From: Symbiodinium natans
Taxonomy: Eukaryota; Sar; Dinophyceae; Suessiales; Symbiodiniaceae
DNA: 64,000 nt
NCBI GenBank assembly: GCA_905221605.1
Contig: CAJNDS010002106.1
Coordinates: 555,001 to 619,000 of the forward strand
Reading direction: 5' to 3'
This document shows, piece after piece, positions 12,654 through 26,700 of this stretch (within the stretch, counting starts at the first letter, position 1; every line of letters begins with the position of its first letter). Below the pieces are notes generated by a model. That model was given only the letters and a program-made list of their open reading frames with translations. It had not been told where the DNA came from and did not search any database. The position numbers were made by a program, and so were the translations under genes.

Positions 12654-15600
12654 TACAAATATATATAGATATATAGCACATATATATATATATATGTACA
12701 TATATATATATATATTACATAATATGTGGTCAGCTTAACCAGTTCTCAAAGATGAGGGTCCCTTGTTGGGGTACCCCAAATAAGAGGGGCCGCCTTTGTA
12801 ATGAGGAACCAAAGGGTAGCATCGTTTAGAGAAGTGACCATCTGTATATTGAAGTCCATACCAACACATGCCCACCCTGGCGACTTTCATTGAGCCCCTA
12901 AACCCTAAACCCAAAACCCAAAACCCAAAACCCAAAATCCAAAACCCAAAACCCTAAACCCTAAACCCTAAACCCTAAACCCTAAACACTAAACCCTAAA
13001 CCCTAAACCCTGAACGGGCGGGGCTGGCTTGATCTTGCCCAGGCCGTCCCCCTCCACGCGCAGCGCAAGAGAAGACAGGGTGTTGCTGTCCAGCTCCTCC
13101 CGAAAAAAACAAACGCCGTCGAAAGCGAGGTTTAGGGTTTAGGGTTTAGGGTTTAGGGTTTAGGGTTTAGGGTTTAGGGTTTAGGGCTACCCGAAAAGAC
13201 CCCCAGACGTCGTGGTTGGACCGCCAAACTCCGGTAAAAAACTCTCCAACCCAATGCTTGTCAACCCGCAGGTCCGGAGCCCTTTGCAAGCCCTAAACCC
13301 AACAAGCCCCATACATTGGGATGCTCCCCCCGTATACCAACAGTCCTCAATAGGGATGATATAGCACCCACTTTTTTATATCCCGACTACGGTTAGTATA
13401 AGGAGCAACTTCAAGTCCTCAATAGGGATGATAGCACCCACTTTTTTTATATCCCGATTACGGTTAGTATAAGGAGCAACTTCAAAACCCAGACAATCGA
13501 TGAGCCCCATTAGCCGAAAAGCCCCCCCACAAAACTCACAAGCCCTACAAAAGGTCCTATGTCGTAAAGGCAGAACCCCTTTCAAAAGCGTTGTAATCGT
13601 GACCTAGAAAAGCCTGCCCCACGAACCTTCTGAACCTTAAACCTTTACGTTCTTTAAAAGGTTCTGAAGTATGGACCCTTGGGTTTCAGAGGGTATATAA
13701 GGGGTAAAGGGAACATGTAACTACCCCTAAGCCACAAACCCTTGTAAACCTCAATCCTAAACCCTAACCCTAAAACCCATATTAAGGGCCCATGCAACTA
13801 CCCTTACATGAAAGGGGACCTCGGCGCGCTGGCGCAGCAGAGCCACCGCGCGGTCGCGGAGGGCGCCCGAGAAGTCCGAGCGAAGGGCGGCCTCGGGGGA
13901 AAGGGTGTGGGGTTTAGGGTTTAGAGTTCAGGGTTTGGGGTTTGGGGTTTAGGGTTTTAGGTTTATAAGGTTCAGGGTTTACAGGGTTTATAGGGCTCAT
14001 AGGATTTAGAGAGTTTAGAGGGTTGAGGGAGTGTTGAGGGTGTTGAGGGTGTTGAGGGTTTTGAGGGTGTTGAGGGTGTTGAGGGTGTTGGGGGCGTTGA
14101 GGGTGTTGAGGGGTGTCGAGGGTGTTGAGGGTTGAGGGCTTCAGGTCTCCAGGGTTCAGGGGTTTGTAGTGTAGGGTGTAGAAATGCGTAGAAATGACCA
14201 GCGCGAATGGTGGATCTGTTGCTTTCGCTTTCTTCCGAGTCGGGAGACGAACAAGCGTACACGCGCTTGATTTGCAACGATTCCAAAACACGTTCTTTCA
14301 GGCTGAGGCATCCAGAGCAAACTGCGTCAACAGCAAAATACAGAACCTCTCGGAATGTCACCAGAAGCAAAGCCCTTCAAAGCCTCAACCCTAAGGCCTA
14401 AACCCCAAACCCCACACCCTACACCCTAAACCCCAAAACCCCAAACCCTAAACCACTTGCGGGGCAGAAAATCAAGTGAAGCAGTTGCTGCCGCGCTGCC
14501 AATGCAGTTCCTTTCTTTGCCTTGCCCTTGTCCTTGGCTCTTCACTCAGTGGGGTTTGGGGTTTGGGGTTTGGGGTTTGGGGTCTGTAGGATTTAGGGTT
14601 TGGGGTGCCTCGCCCTTGTCGGGTTTGGGGTTTGGGGTCTATAGGATTTAGGGTTTGGGGTGCCTCGCCCTTGTCCTTGGCTCTTCACTCACTGGGCTGC
14701 ATGCGCTCTTCCTTAGGCCTTTGGAACCTTAACTATGTTTGGTAGGGGTTTAGGGTGTAGGGTTTCCTGCAATTAGTATTGTCGAAGCCCTTGTAGCCTG
14801 ATAGAACCTGAGGTCAGCTACTCAAACAACGGGTTGTGGGCTCTTAAGCATTATACTGAAGACCCCATCAACGAACGGCCGCTGGCACCGCAACGAGTTG
14901 ACATGCATGCGGTGTTTGTTACTCTCAAAAAGTCCGTTCTCCGAATCATGGTCCCTCTTTAATAAACGGGCGCCAAAACGGACCATATTACCATATTTCA
15001 GAGAAGTGAGCATGTAGACAATCGATATACTCATGCAGCAACTAACACCAAGCGTCAACTCAATAAGCATCACCCAACAAACAACCAAAGAACAAAATCC
15101 CGAAGAAACCCTCCCTCGAGGTCTTGTTGTCCTAAGCCCTAAACCCTTAAACTCATGAGGGGTTTAGACCTAAACCCTAAACCCCAAACCCTAAACCCCA
15201 AACCCTAAACCCTAAACCCTAAACCCTAAACCCTAAACCCTAAACCCTCAACCCTAAACCCTAAACCCTAAACCTAAACCCTAAACCCTAAACCCTAAAC
15301 CCGCCGCTTTTGGTGTAAACAAAGACCGTGCTTCTGAGATCTTGAGAACCGTTCCACGGATGGCATCCGCAGCCTCCAGCCGTGGCTTCGGGCGCTTCCA
15401 CGGTTTTAAGGTTTAGGGGGTTTAGGGTTTAGGGTTTATAAACCCTAAACCCCTACAGGGTTTAGGGTTTAGGGTTTAGGGTTTGGAGTTGTGTGTGTGT
15501 GTGTGTGTGCTGGTTTTTGTGGGGGGTGGGGGGGGGGGGTTGATTTTCAGGGCTTTACGGGCTTTTTGGGGCTTTGGGGGTTTGAGGGCTTTGTAAGGCT

Positions 15601-18600
15601 CTTCAACGGTTTTTTGAAGGGGGTTTGTTTGGTTTTTGTAGCGGGTTTTTTCGGGCTTTACAGGGGTTTTCTGTTTGGGGCTTTTAAAGGGGTTAAGGGC
15701 TTTAATACTTTAGGAACTTTTGTACGATTTAGGCGTTTAGGGGCTTCAAGGAAGAGCGCTCAGCGCTTACCAGGCACACAGAGGGTGGAGGGTGGATGGA
15801 GAGGTTCGAGCTCTCAGTTATACGGTTGTTAAGGGCAGGGGCTTTCGGGAACCCCACGAAGTTTAGGGAACCTTCGGGAGTGGTGCGGAGTATTAGGGAC
15901 CCTTAGTACTTAGGTTACCCTAAACCCTAAACCCTAAACCCTAAACCCAAAACCCAAAACCCTAAAGGCCTAAACCCCCTTTGAACCCCCCTTGAAAGAA
16001 CCCTGCAATCCAGGGCTTTGAAGGTTCTAGGACACCCTAAGCCCCTTGTTTTTGTCTAAAACCCGGGGGCTCTCTGAGGTGCCCTAAACCCTAAACCCTA
16101 AACCCTAAACCCTAAACCCTAAACCCTAAACCCTGACATTGTTGCAGGCAGCGGGTTGGTCTTAGGATGGCGAGGCCCTGAACCTTCAAGTTTGCCCCGG
16201 TTCCAGCAAAAAAATACTCACTAGAGGCCAAAAACCAGGGTTTTGGGTCTTTTTCACACCTGCAGAGCAGGGTTTAGGGTTTAGGGTTTGGGGTTTAGGG
16301 TTTAGGGTTTAGGGTTTAGGGTTTAGGAACTTATCGACTGCAAAGTCTCTGTCACCTCGTGCCTTGTCGATGGCCCCCAGCTCCTCTCCACGAAGGCCCT
16401 GGCGCTCCTGGCAGGCACGACTTCGGCTTTTTACGGGGGGGTGGGGGGGGGGTGGGGGGGGGTGGGGGGGGGGGGGGGGGGTGGGGGGGGGTGGGGGGGG
16501 TGGGGGGTGGGTGGGGGTGGGTGGGGGGGGTGGGGGGGGGTGGGGGGGGGTGGGGGGGGGTGGGGGGGGTGGGGGGGGGGGGGGGGGGGGGGGGGGGAGT
16601 GGGGGGGGGGGGGGGTGGGGTTCGGGTTTCGGGTTTAGGGTTTAGGGTTCAGGGTTCAGGGTTTAGGGTTTAGGGTTCAGGGTTCAGGGTTCAGGGTTTA
16701 GGGTTTAGGGGTTGCCCTTAGTTTGCTTCCCTTGTTATATAACCTCTTATATACACTATGCACAATAGGGGCCCGGACTTCTGCTTTTGCTTGTTGATGT
16801 TGTACCTTGAGAACCCCAAAACCTACTGTTTTGCGAGTGATTATGATAATACCCCCTTAGAGGATTCTTAGGGGACCTATGAAACAGGAGGCTTTGGGTT
16901 CTGAAGGTAGGGTTATAAATCCTGTTTGAACTCAGACCCTGATAAGGTTTACAGATTGCAGTGCTGTAGGGTCCTTACGGGAATAGGTTCCACGCTCTGC
17001 CTTCATAAACCATCTACCCGGGTGGAGCTTTGCCAGTCAGGTTACAAACATGCACCAAGGGTTTAGGGATTAGGGTTTAGGGCTTTCGGCCCCGAGGCTA
17101 CAGCACCGCACCTCACCGCACCCTCCGGCCCTAAAACCCTCCAAGCCCTACAACACCCCAACAAAAACCTACAAAGAAACTCTATACTACCCATGATGAA
17201 TACAGGCTTCATGCACCCTCCAAAACTGCCACCTTAGCCCCTGAACCCCTGAACAAAGCTTTAAAACAAAAACACAACAACAATGATACTAACAAATAGT
17301 CATCGCCACTCCAACTCATCATTATACAAAGGATCTGATACTGGCAAGAAAAAAGAAATAAAAGTATTGAAAACGAAAAAAAAAAAAACGTAGCCCTGGG
17401 GGGCCTTGAATTCGGCGGCCTTCTGAACGCAGGTGGCCTTGAGGTCCTCCAGGTACTTGGTGTCGTCCTCTCGCAGAGCTTAGACGACTAAGACCAAGTT
17501 GCCCGGGGCCCAAGGGTTTAAGGTTTTAATGCTTGGGAGGGTCTTAAGGCCAAAACACCTCCCCCCCCTTCTTCCTCCCTCTCCCTATCTGTCTCCCTGT
17601 CTCCGGCCTACATATTGTGGTTTTCAGAACATGGCTTAGAGACTTAGGTCATACCTTAAGAACCCACAACCTACGTTCTTTTGTAGGTGACATAAGCACC
17701 CTATCAAGGGGCTTTATCATGAGAGCCTACGGTGCCTACTGCGGACATTTAAATAAATAAAACAAATATTTTATACTACCTCCGTGAGGGGTTGGGTGGG
17801 GCCGCCCCTTTTTTAAACACCCGGAAACCATCACCATTAAAATTACCCCCGTGGAAACGGGGTCGTCCACGACGTCGGCTGCCTGCTGTCGGTTGAAGGT
17901 GTTGTTGTTGGTTGGGGTTTGGGCTTAGACTTTTGTAATGGCTTGGAGGCTTTCAGCCCTGGGACATTGTCCTGGGCTGTTTTCTGGCTTCTTCCCACGC
18001 CTGAAAGGCCCCAAGCCCCAGAAACCTAGGACATTGTCCTAGGGTGTTTTCCGGCTTCTTCCCACCCCTTGAAAGGCCCCAAGCCCACAGAAACCTAGGA
18101 CATTGTCCTAGGGTGTTTTCTGGCTTCTTCCCACCCCTGAAAGGCCCCAAGCCCCAGAAACCTAGGACATTGTCCTAGGGTGTTTTCTGGCTTCTTCCCA
18201 CCCCTGCAAGGCCCCAAGCCCACAAAAACCTAGGACATCGTCCTAGGGCGTTTTCTGGCTTCTTCCCACCCCTGAAAGGCCCCAAGCCACAGAAACCTAG
18301 GACATTGTTGTAGGGTGTTTTCTGGCCTCTTCCCACCCCTGAAAGGCCCCAAGCCCCAGAAACCTAGGACATTGTCCTAGGGTGTTCTCTGGCTTCTTCC
18401 GACCCCTGCAAGGCCCCAAGCCCACAGAAACCTAGGACATTGTCCTAGGGCGTTTTCTGGCTTCTTCCCACCCCTGAAAGGCCCCAAGCCCCAGAAACCT
18501 AGGACATTGTCCTAGGGTGTTTTCTGGCTTCTTCCCACCCCTGAAAGGCCCCAAGCCCCAGAAACCCAGGACATTGTCCTAGGGTGTTCTCTGGCTTCTT

Positions 18601-20705
18601 CCCACCCCTGCAAGGCCCCAAGCCCACAGAAACCTAGGACATTGTCCCAGGGCGTTTTCTGGCTTCTTCCCACCCCTGAAAGGCCCCAAGCCACAGAAAC
18701 CTAGGACATTGTCCTAGGGCGTTTTCTGGCCTCTTCCCACCCCTGAAAGGCCCCAAGCCACAGAAACCTAGGACATTGTCCTAGGGTGTTCTCTGGCTTC
18801 TTCCGACCCCTGCAAGGCCCCAAGCCCACAGAAACCTAGGACATTGTCCTAGGCGTTTTCTGGCTTCTTCCCACCCCTGAAAGGCCCCAAGCCCCAGAAA
18901 CCTAGGACATTGTCCGAGGGTGTTTTCTGGCTTCTTCCCACCCCTGAAAGGCCCCAAGCCCCAGAAACCCAGGACATTGTCCTGGGGTGTTCTCTGGCTT
19001 CTTCCGACCCCTGACAGGCCCCAAGCCCCCAGAAACCTAGGACATTGTCCTAGGGCGTTTTCTGGCTTCTTCCCACCCCTGAAAGGCCCCAAGCACCAGA
19101 AACCTAGGACATTGTCCTAGGGTGTTTTCTGGCTTCTTCCCACCCCTGAAAGGCCCCAAGCACCAGAAACCTAGGACATTGTCCCACGGTGTTTTCTGGC
19201 TTCTTCCCACCCCTGAGAGGCCCCAAGCCCACAGAAACCTAGGACATTGTTCTAGGGTGTTTTCTGGCTTCTTCCCACCCCTGAAAGGCCCCAAGCCCCC
19301 AGAAACCTAGGACATTGTCCTAGGGTGTTCTCTGGCTTCTTCCCACCCCTGACAGGCCCCAAGCCCCAGAAACCTAGTACATTGTCCTAGGGTGTTTTCT
19401 GGCTTCTCCCCACCCCTGAAAGGCCCCAAGCACCAGAAACCTAGGACATTGTCCTACGGTGTTTTCTGGCTTCTTCCCACCCCTGAAAGGCCCCAAGCCC
19501 ACAGAAACCTAGGACATTGTCCTAGGGTGTTTTCTGGCTTCTGCCCACCCCTGAAAGGCCCCAAGCCCACAGAAACCTAGGACTTTCTGGCTTCCCACGG
19601 CCCTGAAAAGCCTGCAAAAGCCCAGAAACCCCAAAGGCCCCCCGAGAGCCCCTCGAGTATTTTTCTATCCAAACCACTGAAAAGCACCAAAACCAATTCC
19701 AGGCGTCGGCGAGTTGCCCCAAGTGCCAGGGCAAAGCAAGGGCACTTGGATTATACATTTAAACACACGGAAATTTAAATAGACATTTTATACTACCTCT
19801 GTGGCTTGTGGCCCGGGCCCGCCCTCCACATGTTTAAAAACAGTCACCGTACACAAAGTAGGTTCTAAGGTATGGTCATATGGCCCTCTCCAAAGCATTC
19901 CTCGACATGCAAAACGTACCACAGACTAGTTGGTTTTAAGGTTCAGGGGGACCTGTAGTGCACTTATAAGGAAGGTTTACTTCAAGCTCCCAAAGCAGTT
20001 TAGGTGGTTTATGAGAGGTAGCCTTCTTCGAGGTACGGCACGCTAGTATTTGAAGTGCTCATGTCTCAGAACTCATAGCTCATATGTCATAAGAGTTATA
20101 CAGACAAACTTCCCATCTTGCAACCGAAGAAACATCATAACACCTGCCTTGCCGGGTATGACTTACAAGTACACCTTGCAACTGCTGGCTTACGACTCTT
20201 CACATATAGCTTGTAGAAGGCGCCTCTTTGGGTTGCTTTGCCCCGTAACCCCCCCCCCCCCCCCCGCCCCCCCCGCCCCCCCTTTAAACCCTAAACCCGA
20301 AACCCTAAATCCCCTAAACCCTTAAATCCTAAACCCTTAAACCCTAAACCCTAAATCCTACATCCTAAACCCTAACGTATGGATTTCTTTTTGCCCCGCT
20401 GAGCTGAAGTGACGTCCACGCTACAAGGCCTCTGGCATGCAAGGGCTTGGGGTTCAGGGTTCAGGGTTCAGGGTTCAGGGTTCAGGGTTCAGGGTTCAGG
20501 GTTCAGGGTTTAGGGTTTAGGGTTTAGGGTTTAGGGTTTGGGGTTTAGGGTTTAGGGTTTGGGGTTTAGGGTTTAGGGTTATGTAAGGGCTTGGACCTTA
20601 AGACCCGAAAACCTACTGCTGTGTGGCTCTTACTATAAAAGCCCCTTAGGGTCCTTAGGCAACCTACCAAAAGGCAGGTCTTTGGGGTTCTTCAGGTGGG
20701 GCTCG

Positions 20706-20740
<35 letters not shown>

Positions 20741-23700
20741 GGGGGGGGGGGGGGGGGGTAACCTTTTGAAGCACCCTGAAACGCTAAACCCTAAACCCTA
20801 AACCCTAAACCCTCTTGAAGCACCCTGAAAGGAGCTGCAGTCCTCGCTCAGCTTCTTGAGGTCTGCCAGGTCTTTCTCCTTGCTGGCCATGGCCTGCTCC
20901 TTCTTGAGCTTGGAAGCCACCTGATATACGGGCCTGAATAATTAGAATATATATATATATGCCATATATACATATACATATATATGTATGTATTTGTTTT
21001 TTGGGTGGTATTATAGTAGAACTATAAAGGGACCCTATAAGGGAATAGGGGCCTGAGTTATTAGAATAGGGTTTTTGGGGTTATTCTAGCAGAAGTATAA
21101 AGGGTCCATACAAGGGAATACCCTTTGCAAGTATGAATGTGGTTTGGGCGTTGTTGCAGTGAAATTCTAAAGGGACCCTTTAGGGTTTAGGGTTTAGGGT
21201 TTAGGGCTTAGGGTTTTAAGTATTCCGACCCATATATTGATCAGGATGGAGGGCGGGACAACTTCCGAGTTATCCCCGTTTGGTTTAGGGTTTAGGGTTT
21301 AGGGTTTAGGGTTTAGGGTTTAGGGTTTAGGGCTTAGGGCTTAGGGTTTAGGGTTTAGGGTTGAGGGAATCATCGCACTCGAGAGATTGGCTGAGTCAGG
21401 CACTATATCAAGACTCCGCACCCTGTTGGCATCTGGCTTCGAGAATGGTCCGTGCTCAGGGTTTAGGGTTTAGGGTTTAGGGTTAAACCCTCAACCCTTC
21501 TCAACCTGGAACCGGAACAACGGTCAACGATCCTGAGCCCGAAGGAAAAGAACCATAAACCCAAAACCCTAAACTAAACCCCAAACCCCAAACCCCAAAC
21601 CCTAAACCCTAGCCCTAAACCCTAAACCCCTAAACCCTAAACCCTCAGCCCTCGATGGGTGTGCCGGGTGTGTGTGCGCCTTATCCTCCCGAGTCTTTTC
21701 GGCCCCAGAGATCTGGGACTTCCAAGTCTGCAAGAGGAGCTCGTAGGAGTGCCTTTCGTTGCATTAGGGTTTGGGGTTTAGGGTTTAGGGTTCAGGGTTT
21801 AGGGTTCAGGGTTTAGGGCTACTTGAAACATTCGGGGTATTCGGGGTTAGGGCTTGGAGCGTAGGGCTACTTAGGGGTTAGGTTTTAGAAATGAGGTGCC
21901 CTGCACAATGCCCTGGGTCATATATATATATATATGTAGACGGGGGTTTTGTGGCACAATTCCGCATTCACTACTAAGAACAAGTACTTGACACCATTGA
22001 AGCATCTTTGGAGTAGAGGGCTTTGGGCTACAGGTAGGGCAGTGCTTTAGGACTTCTAGGGATTTTGGATTGGCTATACAGATGCCCTATAAAGGCTTAT
22101 GCGAGCTTCTTAAAGGTTTGGAGTTCCAGGAACGTATCTGGCTGAGCGGCTTCTTGTCCACCTCGTCCTTCTCCAACGTCCCTCGCTCCTTCTTGAACTT
22201 GCCCTCCAGCTTCTTCAGCAAGTCCAAGATCTTGTCCTCATGGCTAAAGAAGGACCCCAGCCAAACCCCAAAAAGTCTGAACCGCTAGGGTGTAGGTTCT
22301 TTAGAGGGTTCATGGGGGTTCATGATAAGCAGCTGCACCTGTCAGCAAGTGGGACAAATGTGTGTATTCCGAGCACCTGCTTAATTAACACCCCCACGTT
22401 TAAAGAAATTTATTTCGCCGAGAAGCCCGCCGGGAAGACTACTTTCCATGCGGGAGATTTCGTATGGGGAAACACCACCACATTCATAGAAAAAATGGGG
22501 GGCCACAAAAAAATTATCGGGCTCCATTTTTGTTAGCTTAAAAGTAAAAGCTTTAAAGAAGCCGAAGCTTCATTTTCCCAGAATCTGGGGCCCTTCAGAA
22601 AGCTAGGATTTCTTATGTGATTGCTTCCTGGAGGAGAGAAGTTTTCATTCTTTCCTGAGCTCCCCCTTGTGGGCTCTGCCCGGCAAAGGCAGCATCGCAT
22701 TTATAAAAAAGGGACCACAATTATAGGAGGCCCTGTGGGGGGAGCCCTGGTCCTGTAGTTTTTTAAGAAGCCGAAACTTTATTTTCCCAGAATCTGGGGC
22801 CCTTCAGAAAGCTAGGATTTCTTATGTGATTGCTTCCTGGAGGAGAGAAGTTTTCATTCTTTCCTGAGCTACCCCTTGTGGGCTCTGCCTAGCAAAGACA
22901 GCATCACATGCATAAAAAGGGACCACAATTATGGGAGGCCTTGAGGGGGAGGGAGCCCTGGTCTTGCTATTCAGTTCAAATAGAGATTCAATGCATTCCA
23001 ATAGTTTTTCATAGAGAGTCAATACTCTGTTATTCAGTTCTATACATTGCTATTGTTTTCAATACATTCTTCTGGTTTTCAATAGAGAATCAATACAGGG
23101 CCATGGTCATACTATTGCGGGACCCCGCTTTTCTTATTGTGGCGGGTGTGGGGGGGGGGGGGGGGGCCCCCCCCCAATAAACAGGTGCTCGATTAGAACA
23201 ACATGCATGCCAAGTCTAAGCCCTAAACCCTGAACCCTGTAAGCCCAAACACCCCAGACTTAAGTACACTGCCAAACCCTCACCCAACCCATGCCGCCAC
23301 AAGCTTCCGAGCCGAACTCGTAGCCTTTCGCCTTACCCGGACCTTCCGCAGCTACTGAGACCTGCTCGAGGGTTGTGGCTTTGCCTAGGGTTAGGGTTTA
23401 GGGTTTAGGGTTTAGGGTTTAGGGTTTAGGGTAGGGTTAGGGTTTAGGGTTTAGGGTTTATAAGGGTTTAGGGGGAGGGCTTTTTGGGGTATAGGTTGCG
23501 ATGTTCCCCCTTAAACCTCGGTAGGGAGTATAGTAGCTAGTAGCGGGGGGGGGGGGGGCACTATACTCTCCATGAAGGGCTGTGAGTATAAGGGGGAACA
23601 TCCCAAGGTATAGGGCATAGGGGGGTATAGGGTATGTAAGGGTGCGGCGCAGCGGTATTGCGTGTCAAGGGTTGTGGGAGTCCAGGGTATGGGGGAATAA

Positions 23701-26700
23701 TTAGGGGTTTAGAGCATAGGGGTCTCTGCATAGGGATATGCGGGGGTTTCAGGGGGCTAAGGTTTTAATTTATGGGTTCAGGCTTTGAGCAGCTTATCGG
23801 GCGTAGGGCCGTCAGAGCTTCTGAAGCCACAGAAGGACTGAGATGCTCAAAGCAAGCAGCGACGATTTGGAGGTCGGGTCTAGATCCTGCCCCACCTTAG
23901 AGTATAAAGTCCCAGGATGGCCCTTAAAACCCTCGGAAACTATTCCGAAACATGACCCTCTTATTCGCGTTTAGGGTTTAGGGCAGGTTTAGGGTTAGGG
24001 TTTAGGGTTCAGGGCAACCCAAAAATCAGGGGACAAAATGGATTCTTTCCAGGGCCTACCTAAGTGCGAATCCCATCCTACAGCCTCCTGCGAGAAGACA
24101 TACCTACTAAGAGCCCAGCAAGAATCTACTTAGACCCTAAACCCTACACCCCAAACCCTAAACCCTGGACCCTATACGTATATATATATATATATACAAT
24201 GTTATATAAATATGGCCATATTTATATATGTATCTGCATATATATATATATATATATTTTTTCACACACTTAGAGGTTTTTTTTAGGGGTCTGGGAAGGG
24301 CCACAGAAGTCATCCCAAGCCCCAAATGCTGCCTCACTGTTCTCGGCCAGGAAAGCCTCAAGACCACCGCAGGATTTTCACTTAGGGTTGAGGGTTGAAG
24401 GTGTTTAGGGTTTAGGGTTTAGGGTTTAGGGTTGGTTTAGGGTTTGGGGTTGAGGGTTTAGGGTTTAGGGTTGGGTCTAAAAGCTTTCTTCTGCCACCTG
24501 CCTAGCTGACTCAAAGTCGCACAGGGTCTAAGGGTTGGGTTTGGGGTGGGGGGGGGGGGTGGGGGGTTGGTGGGGGTGGGTGGGGGGGGTGGGGGGGGGT
24601 GGGGAGGGGTGGGGGGTGGGGGGTGGGGGTAGGGGGGGGTGTGGGTGGGGGGGTGGGGGGGGGTGGGGGGGGGGGTGGGGGGGGGGGGTGGGGGGGGTTT
24701 GGGGGGGGAGGGATGGGGAGAGTAGAGCTGACCCAGCCTGCTTCAAACAAACAGTTGAGCTTCTACAAACACTTCTGGTTGCCTAAGGTGGCCTAAACCC
24801 TAAACCCTAAACCCTAAACCGGGCAAAAACCCTGCAAAAAGGAAGCTTCAGGATCCGACTCCCAAACCGCGACACCTATGAGGTTTCCGGTGTTTCGGGG
24901 CCCAAAAAGGCCTGCACCCGAAATCCTTGACATCGAATCCACCTACACCCTAAACCCTAAACCCTAAACCCTAAACCCTAAACCCTAAACCCTAAACCCT
25001 AAACCCTAAACCCTAAACCCTAAACCAGCCGTAAACCTTCTAACCCTGTGGAGGAGGTTTGGGGATTTGTGCCTGCAACCGGCTTGGGGCGGAGTCTTTT
25101 CTCTGCTTAAAAGGTTATCTTTGACACTAAACTCTAAACCCTCAAAAAAGGCACAGATCTTTGACACTGAACTCTAAACCCTCAAAAAAAGCGCGGGATG
25201 TAGTGAAGGGATGCTAACGACTTTGAGCAAAGCATCCCAAGGGCTCTCCCTAGAGAGCAAGCCATGAACCCAACCCACCATACAAAAAGACAAAGGGTTT
25301 AGGGTTTAGGGTTTAGGGTTTAGGGTTTAGGGTTTAGGCACAGCGAGTAGATTAGCGTGGGATGTTCCCCCGTATACTATGAGTCCTTAGTAGGGATTAT
25401 AATTACCTTAGTCTCTATTGAGGACTGTTAGTGTAAGTGGGAGCATCCCAGAGATAAACCCTCAAATCCTCCCCCCGCCCGCCCCAAAGAAACATTACAG
25501 ACATAGTCTCTGACAGAAGTTTGTTGGGGTTCGAGCACCTGCAGGAGGGTTTAGGGTTTAGGGTTTAGGGTTTAGGTCAGGCAGAGTCACAATCAGAAGG
25601 CTTGCACGCAACTCCTTGGGTAGGTAAGCCCCAAAACCTCTTCAACACTAAGCCCTGAGCCCTAAGCCCGAAACCCTACAAGCCCGAAGCCCTAAACCGT
25701 ATAAGCCCTAAGCCCTAAAACCCCCATTCTGAAAGCCCCCAATCTCCCCCTCAAAGCCCCACCTGAATGGCAGCACGTGCACCAGAGGGAGCACTAAGAG
25801 CGTCGGCCTCTCGCTGAAGGGTGCAGGGTGAGCTTAATGGCTTAGGGCCTGAACCCTCCTCCGCCTACACCGACTGGACAGGCGTATCTGTAGAAGGAAA
25901 ATTCAGGGTGTAGGGTTTTACCATAGAAGTATCGAACTCCCAAATTCTCCCTCCTACCGGCCTTGTAATCCCCATAGTCAAGCCTACCATAAAGACCCTT
26001 CTTAAGGGAATCCTAAACCCTACACCCAAACCCACCCTAAACCCATCCTGGCAAGTAAGTGAAGGGCATAATATCCGACCTCGGAAGAGGAGGCGCCCTC
26101 TTCGTCTCCAAAGAGGTCCGGAAACTGGAGGAAGGACTTGGCCTGCGAGCTTCTGGGGGGGGGGGGGGGGTTTAGGGCTTAGGGCTTAGGGTTGTAGGGT
26201 TGTAGGGTTGTAGGGTTGTAGGGTTGTAGGGTTGTAGGGTTGTAGGGTTGCAGGGGTTGTAGGGTTTAGGGTTGTAGGGTTGTAGGGTTTAGGGTTTAGG
26301 GTTTAGGGTTTAGGATTTAGGGTTTAGGGGGTCCTTCTATGGCAATCCCTTTCCAAGGACTGTTCGTCTAAGGGGGTCACATCCCAAACTTGAGGGGGCA
26401 TAAGGAGGGACCCCTGCAAAGGACCGTTAAATCTTCTTCCCCTATGTAACCCCTATATGTACCGCAGATAGTCCCTATCTGCCTAAGTAGATCCCTAAAT
26501 AACCCCCAAAAAAGGTCCCTCCCTTAGTCCCTTGATGTCCTGGGGGCCAACCCTAAGCCCATTTTGCATGTAGGGTTCCTTGAGGATTTATGAAGCTTAG
26601 AGGGTTTAGAGGGTTTGGAAGCCCTTTTTGGGCTAGCAAGACTACTCCGCATCCTCTAGAAATCCTTAGCAAACCCCCATAACCCAACTTAAGTCAAGAG

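Noticed and set aside
12367-12681. 104-codon minus-strand frame
   Set aside because: Mostly AT microsatellite and intron; only its middle (12481-12541) is real coding sequence, as gene 1 exon 24, and it is spliced.
16359-16673. Glycine/tryptophan-rich frames
   Set aside because: Frames through a GGGT tract have no stops by composition alone.
17953-19758. Overlapping frames with repeated FRGGKKPENTLGQ or FSGFFPPLKGPK
   Set aside because: Translations of the 68-bp minisatellite, open on both strands; the unit length is not a multiple of three and indels break the frames.
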